Below are positions 63,639 to 64,000 of a stretch of 64,000 nt of DNA, piece by piece. The first letter of the stretch is position 1; every line of letters begins with the position of its first letter. A model generated the notes under the pieces. The model saw only the letters and a program-made list of their open reading frames with translations. It was not told the origin of the DNA and ran no database searches. This DNA is from Pseudoalteromonas sp. MMG007 (lineage in GTDB: Bacteria > Pseudomonadota > Gammaproteobacteria > Enterobacterales > Alteromonadaceae): the NCBI RefSeq assembly GCF_018100985.1, contig NZ_JAGJEI010000007.1, forward strand, positions 124,001-188,000, in the 5' to 3' direction. A program made the translations under genes and the position numbers.

Positions 63639-64000
63639 ATGAAAAATACATCTGGATTTACGCTTGTTACTGTACTTATTTTAACATCTATAGCTTCAAT
63701 TGTTGTACTGAGCACTCTTAGAGATAGTGTGATCCAGGAGCGCTTGAGTGGTAATTTTCAGAAAAAGCTGAATGCAAGGTTGATGTCTGAAAAAGGGGTG
63801 TTTGCAAGTATTGAAAGACTCGAAGCAGCAATGACTGATGACCCGACTATAAGTATGAACGATTTGATAGTCCGTAATAGTGAAGTTTCTGGTACGAGCT
63901 CACTTGAATCCAGTATATATAATGCAACTATTGAGATTGACAGTAATGGCGATATCTTAGTTTCTAGCGAGGGTACTCGCTTTGAAGGTGAGAGCCAAAT
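63639..64000 (+). CDS. pilX: Minor pilin PilX, N-terminal part (cut by window end)
   Basis: Starts at ATG 63639, next to the pilW stop, and stays open to the right edge (120 codons). Leader MKNTSG, then FTLVTVLILTSIASIVVLS: position 5 of the mature protein is Thr, not Glu. The QERLSGNFQKKLNARLMSEKGV segment after the helix is typical of PilX. The Glu5 loss is known in PilX/GspK tip subunits. pilY1 is expected beyond the edge. Confidence 0.88.
   Translation, partial: MKNTSGFTLVTVLILTSIASIVVLSTLRDSVIQERLSGNFQKKLNARLMSEKGVFASIERLEAAMTDDPTISMNDLIVRNSEVSGTSSLESSIYNATIEIDSNGDILVSSEGTRFEGESQ

Noticed and set aside
1..64000. Search for tRNA/rRNA genes, CRISPR arrays, insertion sequences, prophage or defence genes
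   Set aside because: No conserved rRNA segments, spaced repeats, transposase, integrase or known defence proteins were seen; all large ORFs have metabolic, transport, regulatory or envelope roles.

Overview
The window looks like chromosomal DNA of a marine gammaproteobacterium of the Alteromonadales, most likely Pseudoalteromonas or a close relative. This rests on the AT-rich composition, the fab/pabC/mltG/tmk/holB gene order, an AcnD/PrpF-type methylcitrate operon, a short ATACCAATCC...GGATTGGTAT palindrome of a kind I associate with this group, and many small inverted-repeat terminators. The genus is an inference. No rRNA, tRNA, CRISPR array, insertion sequence or prophage was seen.

Layout. 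1-10.7 kb: housekeeping block with fatty-acid synthesis (plsX end, fabD, fabG, acpP, fabF), then pabC-mltG-tmk-holB-pilZ-tatD and a PhoD-like phosphatase. 10.9-12.4 kb: rsmF on the minus strand. 12.6-19.4 kb: propionate (2-methylcitrate) operon led by a GntR regulator whose promoter region carries three TGTCGACA palindromes. 19.9-25.9 kb: an unrecognised cluster of two large lipoproteins flanking a probable outer-membrane barrel. 26.0-50.9 kb: a large nitrate-assimilation and molybdenum island with molybdate uptake (modABC), cofactor genes (moeA, moeB, moaA, mobA, moaB-E, MOSC), a nitrate transporter, a phosphatase-kinase fusion, a porin, nitrate reductase (nasC, nasA), NasR, and nirB-nirD-cobA; a LysR/PACE efflux pair is inserted in it. 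50.9-53.1 kb: a PNPOx/ferredoxin-reductase/2Fe-2S fusion. 53.1-54.5 kb: small hypotheticals and a glutathione S-transferase with a divergent LysR gene. 55.5-61.3 kb: two SulP anion transporters, one overlapping a beta-carbonic anhydrase gene and one followed by a tandem universal stress protein. 61.9-64.0 kb: start of a type IV minor pilin operon (pilE, fimT, pilV, pilW, pilX).

The most informative signal lies in the non-coding DNA of the nitrate island. Four transcription units (narK, nasC-nasA-moa, nasR, nirB) each carry upstream, in the correct orientation, a GG-N10-GC element resembling a sigma-54 promoter. The nirB unit also has a NtrC-like GCAC-N7-GTGC site and a leader terminator. That terminator's 5' arm overlaps a small GGC-AAAGAA-GCC hairpin whose hexaloop fits the A1/G4 rule for ANTAR antiterminator targets. 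NasR, an ANTAR protein, is encoded 1.5 kb away. Together this suggests nitrogen control (NtrC/sigma-54) plus nitrate-responsive antitermination, with molybdenum cofactor synthesis apparently read in the same transcript as nitrate reductase. All regulatory motifs were found by eye.
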